Source: Phyto melanocephala (taxonomy: Eukaryota; Arthropoda; Insecta; Diptera; Rhinophoridae). From it: a DNA stretch of 64,000 nt. Positions 34,905 through 46,355 of this stretch are shown piece by piece. The notes under the pieces were generated by a model that was given only the letters and a program-made list of their open reading frames with translations, was not told the DNA's origin and ran no database searches. A program made the translations under genes and the position numbers. Every line of letters starts with the position of its first letter. Position 1 is the stretch's first letter. The DNA is taken from assembly GCA_941918925.1 (NCBI GenBank), contig OW799237.1, forward strand, positions 9,839,201-9,903,200, written 5' to 3'.

Positions 34905-37747
34905 GGTTAGGGTATACAACTAGCTAGAGTTTTTAAACCATAATTAGACACCAAAGGCATTGAACACGCATTTGTGGTGTCTTGAAATAAAATTTTACAT
35001 TTATTCGATTTATTTATTTTAAATTCGATTATAAATTAGTAAGATGCTTTTCTCCTCTTTTCTAAATTCAATAAATTTTTGTAAATTGTTTTAAATCTTA
35101 CATGAGTATACTGATAAAAGAATGATAAAGACGAAATTGTAGCTGTTTTCAAAAATGAATTCAACTCGACTAATATCGAAATAATTTTCTTAAATGCTTA
35201 CAATTTTATTGAAAAAATTTTAAAGAAGCATATAATTTATAATAATTTATTAAAATGAACTAAAGCCGGAAAAAATTATTTACAATATGATTTTCGGTTA
35301 TGTTATTTTATACGAATTCAATAGATATAAAAAAACTCTCATAAAATTCTCTTTTAAACACAAAGTGGCAACACTAGTTTGTATAGTAAAAAAAGCACTT
35401 GTCTGTTTAAATATGTTTGTTTGAGTGAATGTGTATTTTTTTGATGTTGTCATCTTCCTACTTGTTTATTATTGGTGTTGCTCTGTGACCATTAACTTTC
35501 CATATCAAACTTTTTCATATTTCCTCCCCTTATTTCTTGTCCAACATTCCAAAGACTATACATACAACTAAGTACATACATACATACTTATATATGAATA
35601 TATTTTTGTTGCTGGTTTTCATCATTGGATCATTATCGTCGTCGTCATCATCATCGGTTTAGTCAGTTCATTAACACTTTTTATGTTTTTATATCCTTTT
35701 TCTTGTATTTTATCAGTTTAGTGTATTATACATATGTACATATGTTTATAAATATTTACTTACTTTATGCATATTTGTGTATTAATGTACATTTGTATAT
35801 ATGTATGTACATATTGAACTGTAAACAAATGCATGTTTTGCATATGAGTTAATAACGGTTGCAATAATTCCCCGTGCTTCATTATGTTGTCAGATAACCT
35901 AGAAAAAAAGAGGAATAATTTAAAAAATATTGTTAGAAAATTTTTAAGAAATATTCTAAATAATGTCGAACGATTTTTTAAAAAATTAATATTTATGTAT
36001 ATCCATTAACAGGGATTTTATTGAATAGTTTTTAATATAAAATTTAAAATTTTCCTATGAATTTCCTAAAATATTAAAAAAAAAAAAAATTAGGTAAAGT
36101 AAACTTAAAAATAGTCAAATGATTTTTTATGAATTAATATTTATTTCTGTATATCCATTAACTGTGATTTCAGTGAATAGTTTTTTTTTTACAAAAAAAT
36201 TAAATTTATTCTACAAAGTTCTTTAAATAATTTATTAAAAAAATTATGAAAAGCAAATTCAAAATTGCAAAAAAAAAAAAATATTTTTTTTTTATTAAAG
36301 ATTTATTGCTGGGTATAAACTGGGATTTTATTGAATAGTTTTTTAATAAAAATTAATTTTTGTTTTCAAATTTCTTTGATTATTTTATAAAAAACCAAAT
36401 AAAAGTTTGCTATAAATTGTATAGTTTCTTAAAGTTATTTTTTTCCAAAAGGTAAATATATTAAGTTTATAAAAACTATGTAGTTATAGTATATTGTATG
36501 TAAATAAAAATTGTTTTTGATTTTGAAACTGTTTTATACCTACAAAATTATTTTAATTATAGCTTAATGTTAAGGTCACACTTTTTTATTAAAACAAATT
36601 TTTATTAATTAATATTAGCTTAAATAACAACTAGATTTTGTTATTTCTTTAAACCATCTCATAGTTTTTTTAAATAGTTTATTTTTGTCTTAAAATAGAC
36701 ATATAATTAATTTGTAAAAATCACATGTTTTTTACAATGTGTTTTGTTACCAACAATAATATTATAATCATCTTATTTATTTAAACTTTTAATCATTTTA
36801 AGTAAGAACGATTTATATTGTATAGTTTTTAAATTTATTTTTATTTGAATTTGTTTTCTTATTTTATTTTCAATCAAAATCTTAAACTAAAACAGCAGTT
36901 TTTAATATATTTTTTTTCTAATTTCGTTAATTCTATTTAATTTTGCGTTTTTTTTTCGGTTTTCAGTTGCAGTTGGTTGCTTGGTTAGTGTGTATTGACA
37001 TTTTGATTAAAAATTGAAACAACAAAACACTCCTTGCTGAATTTTTTAATGTTGTTGGTGTTGTAGGTATGCAAATATTTATACACATACACAAACTATC
37101 ATCTTCACACATTGAGTAAAGTTTTGCACATGGATGCATTTTTGTACATAAATCAGTGTTGTCGAGGTTGATAGAAAGTTAGTTAACTATACAATTAATT
37201 GAAAAAAAATTTTTTTTTCTTAATTTTTATTTTCTTTAATTCTAAGAACAATTTTATTAAATTTTTGCAAAATATTTTTTTTTAACATTATATTTTCTCT
37301 GCTTGATTATTTCCTTTATAATAGAAAATGTTAAAAAAAAATTTGCTATTTATAGAAAATTTTCGATAATATTTATTAATATTTGTTTAATTCTAAATTT
37401 GTGGTTTATATTAAGAAAATTCTTAACTTTAAGAGCTGTTTTTTATGTCACAAAAAAACATAATGCATGTTATAGGACATGTTATAATCAATGTCTAAGA
37501 CTAGCTTTAAAAATTGTTTTAATTTTTTAATAAAAAATTACTGAAAAATTTTTTTTCCATAATAAAGACCGATAACGTTTTTAGTATAAATTTCGTAAAA
37601 AATGAATTATTTCTTGTAAAAAAAATTTAATATTTTACCAGAACAACCTTAAAACTAAACGTGGAATATTTAAGTATTTAATTTTGGGTTTTTATATCAT
37701 TCTATAAATGAGGAGAAAAAGTATTTGTTTATAAATTTTAAACACAA
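34905..37747. other. Very AT-rich non-coding stretch
   Basis: No gene recognised. Three loosely similar blocks of about 130 bp ('tattgaatagtttttaatat', 'agtgaatagttttttttttt', 'tattgaatagttttttaata' at about 36020, 36170 and 36330) suggest a diffuse tandem structure. The TATG/TACA runs at 35575-35850 are microsatellite-like. Confidence 0.45.
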
Positions 37748-37894
37748 TTGGCTTATTTCCAAGGTTGTCCTTAGTGACGTATTGTCATAAAGTCATAATA
37801 TTTAAAAAAAATTTTTAAAACAACTGAAATGTTTTGTATAGTTTATTGTAAAATTTTAACACCTTTTAAAGTTTTTTAAAAATTTATAACATTA

Positions 37895-39080
37895 CTAGCT
37901 GACCCGGTCCGTGTTGCTGGCCCTAATACTACAAGTCGTACACTACATTTACGTTTTAAATTGAGCTTTGAACGAAATTTACGGTCTTCAAATAAAAATC
38001 TATGGAATACCTAACATAAAGTTTTTTTTACAGAATAACCTACATATGGTTTAGGTTGGGCTCAATCAAAAAAGAAACGCATTTATATAAGGCAAATTGG
38101 AAATTATATTTATTTAGTACTTCATCTTAAGGCCAGCGGAGAGACAATGTTTTTTGTTTTTTTATTTGGTGTAAAAACGTATAAATTTTTTGGCGTGCCA
38201 TCTCGAGAGCAAGCCACATACACCTGGCCGTGTGAAAAACATGTATTAACTTTGTGCTTTTTTTATGGTAATAGCAAAGGCAAGACGCAAAGGGAATTTG
38301 AGGCGCTTGAATTGGAATGGTAAATAGTTGAAAATTATCGGAATTTGTGGAATAGGAACGTCTTCGCCTTTGAATCTGCCACCGATGATTGTTGCCTCGA
38401 TTAAATTTGGTGAACAGTTATTGATGGTCAATCTGGTTCCGTTGCATAACTTCGGTGCGTTTAAGTTGGGAATAAGAATAAACGGTGATCCAACCTTTAA
38501 TGTTAGTACATGCGGTGGCATTCCGGGTGGTTGCAATGAATTCAAAAATTCAGTAAGATAATTCGCGTCTTGTTCTTCATCCATTACTGTGTCGATTGAT
38601 TTGTATTTGATTAATTTGTCGGGCAGTTTCAATTGAATTTGCTCATTGAGCTGTAAATATTTTTTGTAAATAAACCGAAAACTGAGATTTTTTAATGCAA
38701 CATTTCGAAAGTTTTAAAATTTTGATAATGGATCATTTTTAACATAGGTTTTTTCTAAATATCTTCGGAACTACACAACCGATTAAAGAGTTTGATATCT
38801 CGTTTTAAAAAACATGACAACGGCTTTCAAAAAAAAAAAAAATAAAAAAAATAATAAATATATGTATATGTCATTGGTAGTTCAATATGAAAATTTGATT
38901 TTGCCACGGCCCACCCCCCGCATACCGAAAATCAAAAATCAGACGTCACAGTGTCACCCGCCTAAATATTCTGAAGTTTCCTTGAAAATTTCATCAAAAT
39001 CAGCCCAGCCGTTTTGGAGTCCATACGTTACATACATACATACATCCCATTTTATATATATAGAAGATAGAAGAAGAAGA
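37895..39080 (-). mobile_element. Helitron with helicase remnant
   Basis: On the minus strand it begins TCTTCTTCTTCTATCTTCTA at 39080 and ends ...GGGTCAGCTAG at 37895. The 5' flanking base is A (39081 read on minus) and the 3' flanking base is T (37894), so TC...CTAG lies between A and T as Helitrons require. The 5' region ('atgggatgtatgtatgtatg', 'aaaacggctgggctgatttt') is a type common near insect Helitron ends. At 1186 bp it is an internally deleted copy keeping only helicase pieces. Confidence 0.8.
38155..38632 (-). pseudogene. Helitron Pif1-like helicase C-terminal fragment
   Basis: The minus-strand frame 38632-38246 (128 codons) reads LQPPGMPPHVLTLKVGSPFI, LIPNLNAPKLCNGTRLTINN, IEATIIGGRFKGEDVPIPQI and FKRLKFPLRLAFAITIKKAQ. 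This is the C-terminal part of the Pif1-type helicase of Helitron Rep/Hel proteins (P-P-G-x-P-P-H, L-x-x-K-x-G-x-P-x-x-L-x-R-N-L, L-C-N-G-T-R, F-P-x-x-x-A-F-A-M-T-I-N-K-x-Q-G). After a stop and a frameshift CFSHGQVYVACSRDGTPKN follows, the S-H-G-Q-L-Y-V-A-x-S-R helicase end. About 14 residues between the two are missing. The Rep domain and Walker motifs are absent. Inactive. Confidence 0.8.
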
Positions 39081-39116
39081 TGACATTATACGATACTTAG
39101 AACACCTTGTGAATTA

Positions 39117-39517
39117 GCCAAATATGTGTTTTAGCTCTGTTTAAGCAACATTTACAATAATATTACTCTATTAAATTTCTATTAATTTCTTACAATATTG
39201 AACAGCTTTCAACTCACTGTAAATAATATATAATTTTTAGAATATCGTAAAAGTTGGGGAGTTTATATTAATGTACATCTTGTGCCAAGATAAAGCAAAA
39301 TATTAGGATCTTAATTCATAAAGCTGATAATCTCCTTGTAATTCAATCGATTACTAAACTTCAGTTAAATGTTGAACACTAAAGAAAATGCAAAAAATTA
39401 CAATAACTACAACATTTTTTAAAAACCAAATACATAGTGTAAGTAATGCACATAAAAAATAAATCTAAATGCCGGGCGCTTCACTGTCACATTGACTCTT
39501 CTTTTTATTCGTATTTA
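39117..39517. other. AT-rich non-coding stretch
   Basis: No gene recognised. Confidence 0.5.
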
Positions 39518-39629
39518 GTATGTATGTATGTATGTATGTATGTATGTATGTATGTATGTATGTATGTATGTATGTATGTATGTATGTATGTATGTATGTA
39601 TGTATGTATGTATGTATGTATGTATGTAT
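39518..39629. repeat. (GTAT)n microsatellite, about 28 uninterrupted units
   Basis: A perfect tetranucleotide repeat of about 112 bp. The open frame that crosses it (MYVC repeated) is an artefact of the repeat. Confidence 0.95.
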
Positions 39630-40265
39630 TATATAAATAAGTACAGATATACATACATCTAAGTAAAGATATTACGAGTCTTAAACTGAACTACTGACAA
39701 TGATGATATACATACCAACATACATACCTACAAGAATGTGATTTTTCATTTAATTTGTTGGCAGTTGCTGAAGAAAAAAAATCTTATTTAAGTAGAATCA
39801 AATAAAATAAATAAAATATTTATTATAAAATAACAAATATTTATATACATATAAAAGAAAAGCAACAGAAAATGAATACTCATGACTAAAAATAAAATAG
39901 TTAAATCAATACAACCTACATATATGGAGTTATGTTTTGTTACATTTTTTATTTAATGTTTAAAGTAGAAAAAAAATTAGTCTAAAACAAAATTCATACG
40001 ATGTAGGCATGCAACATTCAAATACACTGAAAAAAAATTTCATAAGAAAGTTGGAGTGTTATATTCTGTTTTAACGCAGCCGTAACTTTGTGCATTAACT
40101 ACAAAAGGGCTTAAAAAATTTGTTTTGATATCCGTTAATATAGGAAACTTGTAAGAAGTCTTAATCTAATTTGAATACAAATGGTTATTTTCCTAAAAAA
40201 ATAATTTAAAAAATTCGACCCTTTTTCTTAAGTGTTCTAAGGAAGTTTCCAATAAATCTGATTAG
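39630..40265. other. AT-rich non-coding stretch
   Basis: No gene recognised. Confidence 0.5.
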
Positions 40266-40683
40266 GCCCCTTTCGCATTAGGCAACTTTAATTGCGCACG
40301 TATAATTTTAATTTTTATTTATTTTCTTTTGAACTTGCTTTTATGTTCACATTGAGCAACTTGGTTGAGCAAGTTTAATTGAATTAGTTGTTCTGTTTCA
40401 TCTCGCTTCCAATTTCTCATCATTTTTAAATATTTGATTCACTTATAAACAAATAAAATTTTCACACACACAAAATTACACAACACACCGAAGAAGAAAT
40501 AAAAGACAATGTCAAAAACAAATAAACATTCCAAGACAAGAATGCCAGCAGAAGCAGAATTGCCAAGTACAAGCAAGTCTGTACTAAAATCTCGGCAATT
40601 CTTTTTCCTTCACACCGACCTTTCCTCTCACACCCACAAACACAAGACTTGCGCAATTAAAGTTGCCTAATGCGAAAGGGGCC
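40266..40683 (+). mobile_element. Harbinger-like MITE, copy 1 (418 bp)
   Basis: Long terminal inverted repeats of about 34 bp: GGCCCCTTTCGCATTAGGCA... at 40266 and ...TGCCTAATGCGAAAGGGGCC ending at 40683. The flanking triplets are TTA (left) and ATA (right), nearly a 3-bp duplication. The second copy (48436-48833) has a perfect TAA duplication. GGCCC-type ends with a 3-bp AT-rich duplication suggest PIF/Harbinger. The body is non-coding; the frame 40462-40656 (-) has no motif. Confidence 0.75.
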
Positions 40684-40793
40684 ATAGTAGTTTAGAAGTT
40701 GTGCATTAATTCCCCTTTTAAATCAACACTGCATACTCTTCGCATCACATGCATGCTATGTGTTTACGAGCGTACATAACTTAACGTCTAGAC

Positions 40794-41232
40794 GAGCCAT
40801 CGATTTGTTCAGACTAGAACAAAACGTCGGCAGAGCAACTGTCAAGAAATTGTTCGTGTTTTTTGATATGGAAAAAACGTATAAATATTATATTGTTGAT
40901 ATTTTTATACGTCGTCTCTTTCTTTCATAATCAAAATGCCTTTTAATGTCAGACATCGTTGTTCGAACAAATGTTCTGACAACGCTGTTTGAACAAGAAC
41001 AAAACATCGACAACAGCGATCCACACCAGGCAAATTCGTGAGCGCACAAAAATTTGTTCGTTGTTGGAACAAATCGATGGCTGGGGCCGAATTACGGCAT
41101 TCGAACGTGATCGAAATTTTAAAATTCTTATTAGAATCTTAATACCTAAAGCACAGCGAACTCGATCGTTCGAGTAAAATTTCGATCGATATCAAATGCC
41201 ATAATTCGGCCCCTGGTGTGGACCGTACGTAA
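40794..41232 (+). repeat. Dispersed 'GCCATCGATTTGTTC' repeat, copy A, with nested MITE
   Basis: It starts 'gagccatcgatttgttcaga' and ends 'tggtgtggaccgtacgtaa'. TTGTTC/GAACAA motifs recur throughout. It is collinear with the reverse complement of 47634-47879 apart from about 55 extra bp in copy A and the nested 129-bp MITE. Internal inverted parts (ccacaccag at 41023 and ctggtgtgg at 41213) make it foldback-like. No coding content; the frame 40989-41177 (+) crosses the nested MITE and is not a gene. Confidence 0.65.
41084..41212. mobile_element. 129-bp MITE with 3-bp CTG duplication
   Basis: Inverted ends: GGGCCGAATTACGGCATTCG on the left and, inverted on the right, GGGCCGAATTATGGCATTTG. The flanking CTG at 41081-41083 is repeated at 41213-41215. 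The empty site GATGGCTGGTGTGG exists in the sister repeat at 47.65 kb (read on minus), which proves the boundaries. A 3-bp duplication and GGGCC ends point to PIF/Harbinger. Diverged relatives are at 6806 and 14105. Confidence 0.85.
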
Positions 41233-42143
41233 GCTTGTTCACACATATTCATCCATCTAACAACAGCTGACAAACTTTCAACATCTCTCTATTTTTATTA
41301 AAAAAAAAAACACTTTGTAAAACAAAAAGTGTAGAATTTTCTTTGAACCAAATAATTTATGGAAAATTTTCTTAGAATTATCAATACGAATGTAACTGTA
41401 ACTGTTAAAAAAGTATTTATTTTTTAAATTTGTAAAATATTTTTTATGAAACATTTTCTCTCAGTGTTGCATTTAATTTTTGCAATCCATGTACAACATT
41501 GTTTAATGATTCCATCATGTCTACTACCTGGATGGCTTCCTCTACTACAGTTCTTTAATGTAGACAATTTTAATTCTTGTAATAAGCTTGCAGTTTTTAC
41601 AACAACTTGTGACGAGTACTGTTTTTGTTGCCATTTTTGTATGTATGTATGTGTGTGTGTGTGCTTTACGATTTCTGCTGTTTCTTAGGAAGTTAAAGAA
41701 AAATTCTTGTTGAAAACTTCATTTATGGATTTGTTTTCATTTGTAAAATCTGTTTGTCAACATTCAATCGCCTTAAAACGGGAGTCCCTACCATATCGGG
41801 GTAGATAGAAATCGATGTGCAGACTTTTGTTCATCTCATTTTACCACAAAATGGCAAAAAGAAGAAAAACAGAGTAAATAAAATTCGAACCAAAAGAAAA
41901 TCTGTGTAAGTGTGTCGTTGCTGATGACGAATTAACGTAATAGTTGATAATTCCATTTTAATATTTGTACCATTCACAATTCCTTTTGGGTAGTGTATTG
42001 AAGTAAGCTTTTGCTTTATAAATTAGAGAAGAGCAGTTTAAAAAAAAAAAGTATTTAAAGCAATATTTGTTGTAATCAAAAACGAATGGAAAAACGTATA
42101 TAATTCAATGATTTACGTAAAACGAATAACTTTAAAATATTAG
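41233..42143. other. AT-rich non-coding stretch
   Basis: Contains a TATGTATGTATGTGTGTGTG run at 41639-41661. No gene recognised. Confidence 0.5.
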
Positions 42144-42312
42144 TTGGTGAATTCACAAGGTGTCCTAAGTATTGTATTGTTATGTAAAAATTTTAAAAAT
42201 GCTTAAAATGTTCACCAAAAATAGTAAAAAGCTTCTTATTAATTTTAAAATTTTTGGGAAATTATAACATTATGAAAATACGACACTTAGGACACTATGT
42301 GAATCCACCAAA
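42144..42312. mobile_element. TIR MITE ('TTGGTGAATTCACAAGGTGT' family), best copy
   Basis: The left end TTGGTGAATTCACAAGGTGT plus CCTAAGTA and the right end, inverted, TTGGTGGATTCACATAGTGT plus CCTAAGTGTCG are good inverted repeats of about 28 bp, about 110 bp apart. The interior is AT-rich and non-coding. It serves as the intact reference for the split copies at 37748 and 52459. Flanking duplication not resolved. Confidence 0.75.
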
Positions 42313-42825
42313 TATGTAATAGATTTAAAACATGCGAAATAAGATTGTATAGTTTTACGATATTTGCTAATAAAAATTACCAGCAACTATTTCGGGTAAA
42401 GTAATACAATAATACAACTTTACAGGAGGAGTGGTGAATAAAATATTTTTTATTTCCGCAGATTTATGTATGTGCACCACACTTTAGACGTTTTCTCTTT
42501 TTCTCTTCGTATTACAGTTCAATTCAATTGATTGGTTTCGTCTTCGGATGTATGTGCGTGTAAACTAACAATGCAGAGTTAAAATAAAGTGGCTCTGGCC
42601 AAAGATACTTTCAAGTCAGCATGATGTTGTTAGTTTTTTGTGTGCTTTTGGTTTCAGTTACATTGTGACTGTGTAATTTTTGTGCAAAAGTTGTTGATTA
42701 ATATTCTTTGTGAGGAGAATTTTCTTCAAGTTTTATTTTCTAAATGTATTCCTCAACAAATTACATTTTTATAGAGAATTTTTGAAAAACTTACAGTTTT
42801 ATAAAGAATTTTCAAGAAAATGGCG
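42313..42825. other. AT-rich non-coding stretch
   Basis: No gene recognised; the short frame 42710-42907 (+) runs into the INE-1-like fragment and is not a gene. Confidence 0.45.
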
Positions 42826-43010
42826 TAGGGTATATATTTATTTTGTCATTCCGTTTGTAACACATGGAAATATCCATCTTAGACCCCATAAAATATACAT
42901 TTTCTGAGTGCTGGCTTCATTTTAAGACGATCTAGTTATGTCCGTCCGTCTGTCCATCTGTTGAAAGCACGTAGAGCTCGAAAAGAACAATCTGGGGAGA
43001 TAAAAAGTTG
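42826..43010 (+). mobile_element. INE-1-like fragment
   Basis: 'agggtatatatttattttgt', 'cattccgtttgtaac', 'accccataaaatatacattt' and 'tatgtccgtccgtctgtcca' in the same order as the copies at 28503 and 52877, but more diverged and without the 3' hairpin end. Confidence 0.55.
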
Positions 43011-43014
43011 CCAG

Positions 43015-43390
43015 AATATTTTCTATGCATCAGAAATATTTTTTTGTATGAAAAATTGTCTAGTTTGGTCTATTAGGAAAATAGTTATGGCATGTGATGC
43101 AAAAGGGGGTCATAAAAAATGTCTTTTTGATATCGAATAAAATGCGATTGCATCTAAACGTAATTCTGTAGAGTGATAAACATCACAGGTATATTTCGTG
43201 AGTAAAAAATATGCCGGAGAGCACTATGATGTGGGAACTAGTGTTTGACTTTCATACGAGACTTGTAAATTATTGATGTTTTTTACGTTTCTCTTTCGAA
43301 CAAGGATGAAACTATTATATGGTTGTCAGATCTGGCAACTCTATTATCATTTGTGCCCAATTCGTTTTATTATTTTATCATGAATACAAT
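43015..43390. other. Non-coding stretch
   Basis: Nothing recognised. Confidence 0.4.
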
Positions 43391-43399
43391 AACGCCTTC

Positions 43400-43515
43400 A
43401 CATGTGTTAATTTATTTAAAAATCGTAATTCAGTTTGCAAATGTTAGCGTGCTCTTCGTCTACTTTATGGTCGACGAAATCGTCCTTTCGGGTGACTAAT
43501 TCGATTAACCGTTCT
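43400..43515 (+). pseudogene. IS630/mariner transposase N-terminal relic
   Basis: Frames read INLFKNRNSVCKC (frameshifted) and RALRLLYGRRNRPFG, a stop, LIR. F-R-A-L-R-x-x-Y-G-x-x-N-R-P-S is the conserved helix-turn-helix section of insect IS630/mariner transposases. No catalytic part follows, and ends were not found. Confidence 0.5.
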
Positions 43516-43644
43516 GGCACCGCGTATAATCTAACAGCCAAACCTAAATCATAGCATCAAGTGTTGTCTCATTGGCATGCCATTAAAAAATTTATTGCGC
43601 GGATTTAAGGCTTTACAATACAAAATACGAGTTAAAAAAATAGA

Positions 43645-43860
43645 GTAGCTTAGAGGGTGATGTAGTGAAGTTGGCTGCAAAAGAACCCTTGATTATTTTT
43701 TGGCTTCTCTTATTGTTGCAAACTGATAAAATTCTGGCTATTTTTGGTTCAATAGTCAATGCAGGGATTTTATCTAATTTTTGCCCCCTTAAACAAAATT
43801 TACCCAGTAAAAAAAGTCGAGTTTTTCGAAGCACTAATATTAAGCTCTAAAATGGAATCA
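43645..43860 (+). repeat. Dispersed repeat core GTGAAGTTGGCTGCAAAA, copy 3
   Basis: 'gtagtgaagttggctgcaaa' at 43661-43680 as at 13638. The sequence downstream is open in both directions (43665-43850 on + and 43613-43834 on -), but no family motif is visible. Confidence 0.45.
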
Positions 43861-44000
43861 CATTTATATGCGCTTCGAACAACGTTTTATTTTGAGGCAG
43901 TACTGAATAAATAAATACAAAATTAAACAACGACAAGTGCATCCATCCATCTTTCCTTTACTATGAAACAGTTTTTTATTAGAGAAAATTAATGGTCATA

Positions 44001-44500
44001 GGAGAATTCTGAACCTCGTAATTAAAGAGGTTAGGGAAACTTGGATAGGGGTTAGCTGGGATATAGTGGAATTCTGGACCTCGTACATAAAGAGGTTAGA
44101 TAGACTCAGCTGCCGATGAAGCGTATGAGATAAGTGAAGGTGATCGGGGGTATGCTCATAGCGTATAAATCCTTGAACAATGAGGGCATGGATAGTGACA
44201 TCAGTATATTTACTGATAAGGCATGGGAGAATTCTAAAGCTCGTACTTAAAGAGGTTAGGGAGGCCCGGCTAGGGGTTAGCTGGGGTATAGTGGAATTTG
44301 GGACCTCGTACCTAAAAAGGTTAGGTTAGGACTCTGCTGCCGATGAAGCGCATAAGTGAAGGTGATCGAGGGTCTGCTCATAGCGGATGGATCCATGGCA
44401 TGGATAATGGCATCAAAATATTTTCTGATAAGGCATAGGATAATTCTTAACCTCGTTCTTTAAAAGGTTAGGCAGACTCAGATCGTGGAATACTGAGGAT
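44001..44500. repeat. Tandem repeat, unit about 213-225 bp, 2.3 copies
   Basis: Units start with 'ggagaattctgaacctcgta' (44001), 'ggagaattctaaagctcgta' (44226) and 'ggataattcttaacctcgtt' (44439, partial). Each full unit has a second internal CCTCGTAC...AAAGAGGTTAG block about 75 bp downstream, then 'gctgccgatgaagcg', 'aagtgaaggtgatcg' and 'gacatcagtatatttactga'. The section is distinctly less AT-rich than its surroundings. DISIFTDKAW can be read in one unit and IKIFSDKA in another, slightly like LINE RNase H, but the match is too short to classify. Confidence 0.75.
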
Positions 44501-46355
44501 TCAAAAGAGGCTCATATTAAGTGTTCATGCTATGGGGGCGATTAGGAATGTGAAATCGTTTTCTAGTCCAGAGAAAATGTGACTAAGTGAAGGAAGAGAT
44601 GACGATTGGTATTCATGAGAGACTGGATAGCGAAGGGCTTCGAAAAGGGACCCGAGACAGTAGTTTCTGTTTCGTTGTTCCTCCAGCACACATATAGAAT
44701 GTCTAAAAATTTTCAATATAATAAAGCAAGGTGCATAGCAAATACATTGTTGGGAAGCACTGTTCTTAATAGGTAAACATCTTTAAAACATTTTTACTAA
44801 AATAGTCCATACCATTATACCACACTGTTCTAAATCAAAGAATTTAATCTTGTCTCTTGGTGATACTAAAAACCTAAATTAACCGACTGACATATTGAAT
44901 AGAATCATAAATATTTCCCTTATCTCTCACTTGTTATTGGTGTTGTTGTTATTTTTAATGCTTCTTCAGCTCTATTTCATAGACATCAACATTGTATGTG
45001 GCTCCACTGTATTCGACTTGTTCGAAATGATGCCAAAGTTCAACATCATCATTTAATATTCATTTTTAATGATTTTTTTTTCTCTTGTCATCTTCAGTCA
45101 TTGATTTTCTTGGTTTCACAATTTTCTCTTATCAGCTAGAAAAGTACAATTTTTATTTCAAAATAACAGTTTTTTAAAGTTTTTTTTAATGTTTTTGAAA
45201 TGTCCATTAAAAATTGAGAATATTAATAAAAATTAAAAAAAAAAACACTGAATACATGATAATTATTCCAATTTTAAGGCAACAAACAGCAGCAGCAATA
45301 AATATTTAGATTAGAAAAGGTTTCCAAAGGGTATCAGTTTTGAAAAAACAGAAACAATAAAATTATGGAATATTTAAAAGTCATAAAAACTAGTATGAGC
45401 TCGCATATAGAACACTTAATCTGGCGTAACCATTTTCTATTAAGAAATCGTTTTTTTAGCACTTTATAAATTTTTATTATTGCATTTCGTTTAAAAATAT
45501 ATTTTTAAAAACATTTAATCTTAAGTGCACACTATTGAAGCTTCTAGCGTCAACATCATTTCAAAACAGTTTGAAAATGACAGAACATTTTTTTTTCTAT
45601 TTCAAAATGATTTTAATTAATTTGTATTATCTTATAACCATTTTTGTTTGATAGTGGTAAGTTAAAGAGACCTTGTCTTTAAACTTTAAGCCATGGTTAG
45701 AAATAGCTACAACGTCTATGTATAATAAATAACATTGTGTGCCCAAGTTGAACTTGTTTGTCTATAAATGGTTTATGGCTGCAATTGCAATTAAATTAAG
45801 TGTGTAAAATAAATATTGGAAATATATTTCATTTACTAACAAGTGCATTCCAAAATGTAGTGAATTCTACAATTTTTTATTCCCAGGATAATACGGAATT
45901 TTTAGTGGTAAATCCCTGGCCATGCACACTTCCCCGAAAACGATGTGGGCAAGGCCATCAACGTCAACAAAAGTTCAACATACATTTAGGGGTTCTAAAT
46001 GAATAAATACCCGGAGGGAAATTATCAACGGTAATTGTACTACTGCTTGAATTCAATACGTTTAATCAATTTCCCGATTTAAAAATCTGAGCCACAGATG
46101 GTTAATTAATTGTGCTGATCACTATCACAGGGCAACCACAAGCAACTTGTTTGAGGACTCGGTCGATCTAATCACTTATTTCGTAATTAATTAGCCACGA
46201 ATCTAGATGTTATTGCCGGAAACTGAAGATAACTCCCAGTCGAATTTTCAGAAGGACGCCAAACAGCTACTAAGCAACTCTGTTAAAAGACAATAGCACC
46301 AAAAGGCGTATTTTTTTATTTTATTTTTTTGAAACAAAGTATATACGAAAAATTT
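44501..46355. other. Non-coding stretch
   Basis: No gene recognised. The minus-strand frame 44525-44716 and plus-strand frame 45800-46006 have no motif. 45890-46350 is somewhat less AT-rich and precedes the unrecognised frame at 46356. Confidence 0.4.

Larger units (their letters stand above)
37748..39116. mobile_element. TIR MITE ('TTGGTGAATTCACAAGGTGT' family), split by a Helitron
   Basis: The left half 37748-37894 (starts near 'ttggcttatttccaaggttgtcc') and the right half 39081-39116 ('tgacattatacgatacttag' plus 'aacaccttgtgaattagcc') rejoin if the intervening Helitron is removed. The rejoined sequence 'tataacattatgacatta' matches 'tataacattatgaaaata' in the intact copy at 42144-42312. 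This fixes the Helitron insertion point and shows the MITE is older. Confidence 0.7.

Noticed and set aside
38328..38561. 77-codon plus-strand frame
   Set aside because: Antisense shadow of the Helitron helicase fragment on the minus strand.
39446..39640. 64-codon frame rich in MYVC repeats
   Set aside because: It is the (GTAT)n microsatellite read in one frame.
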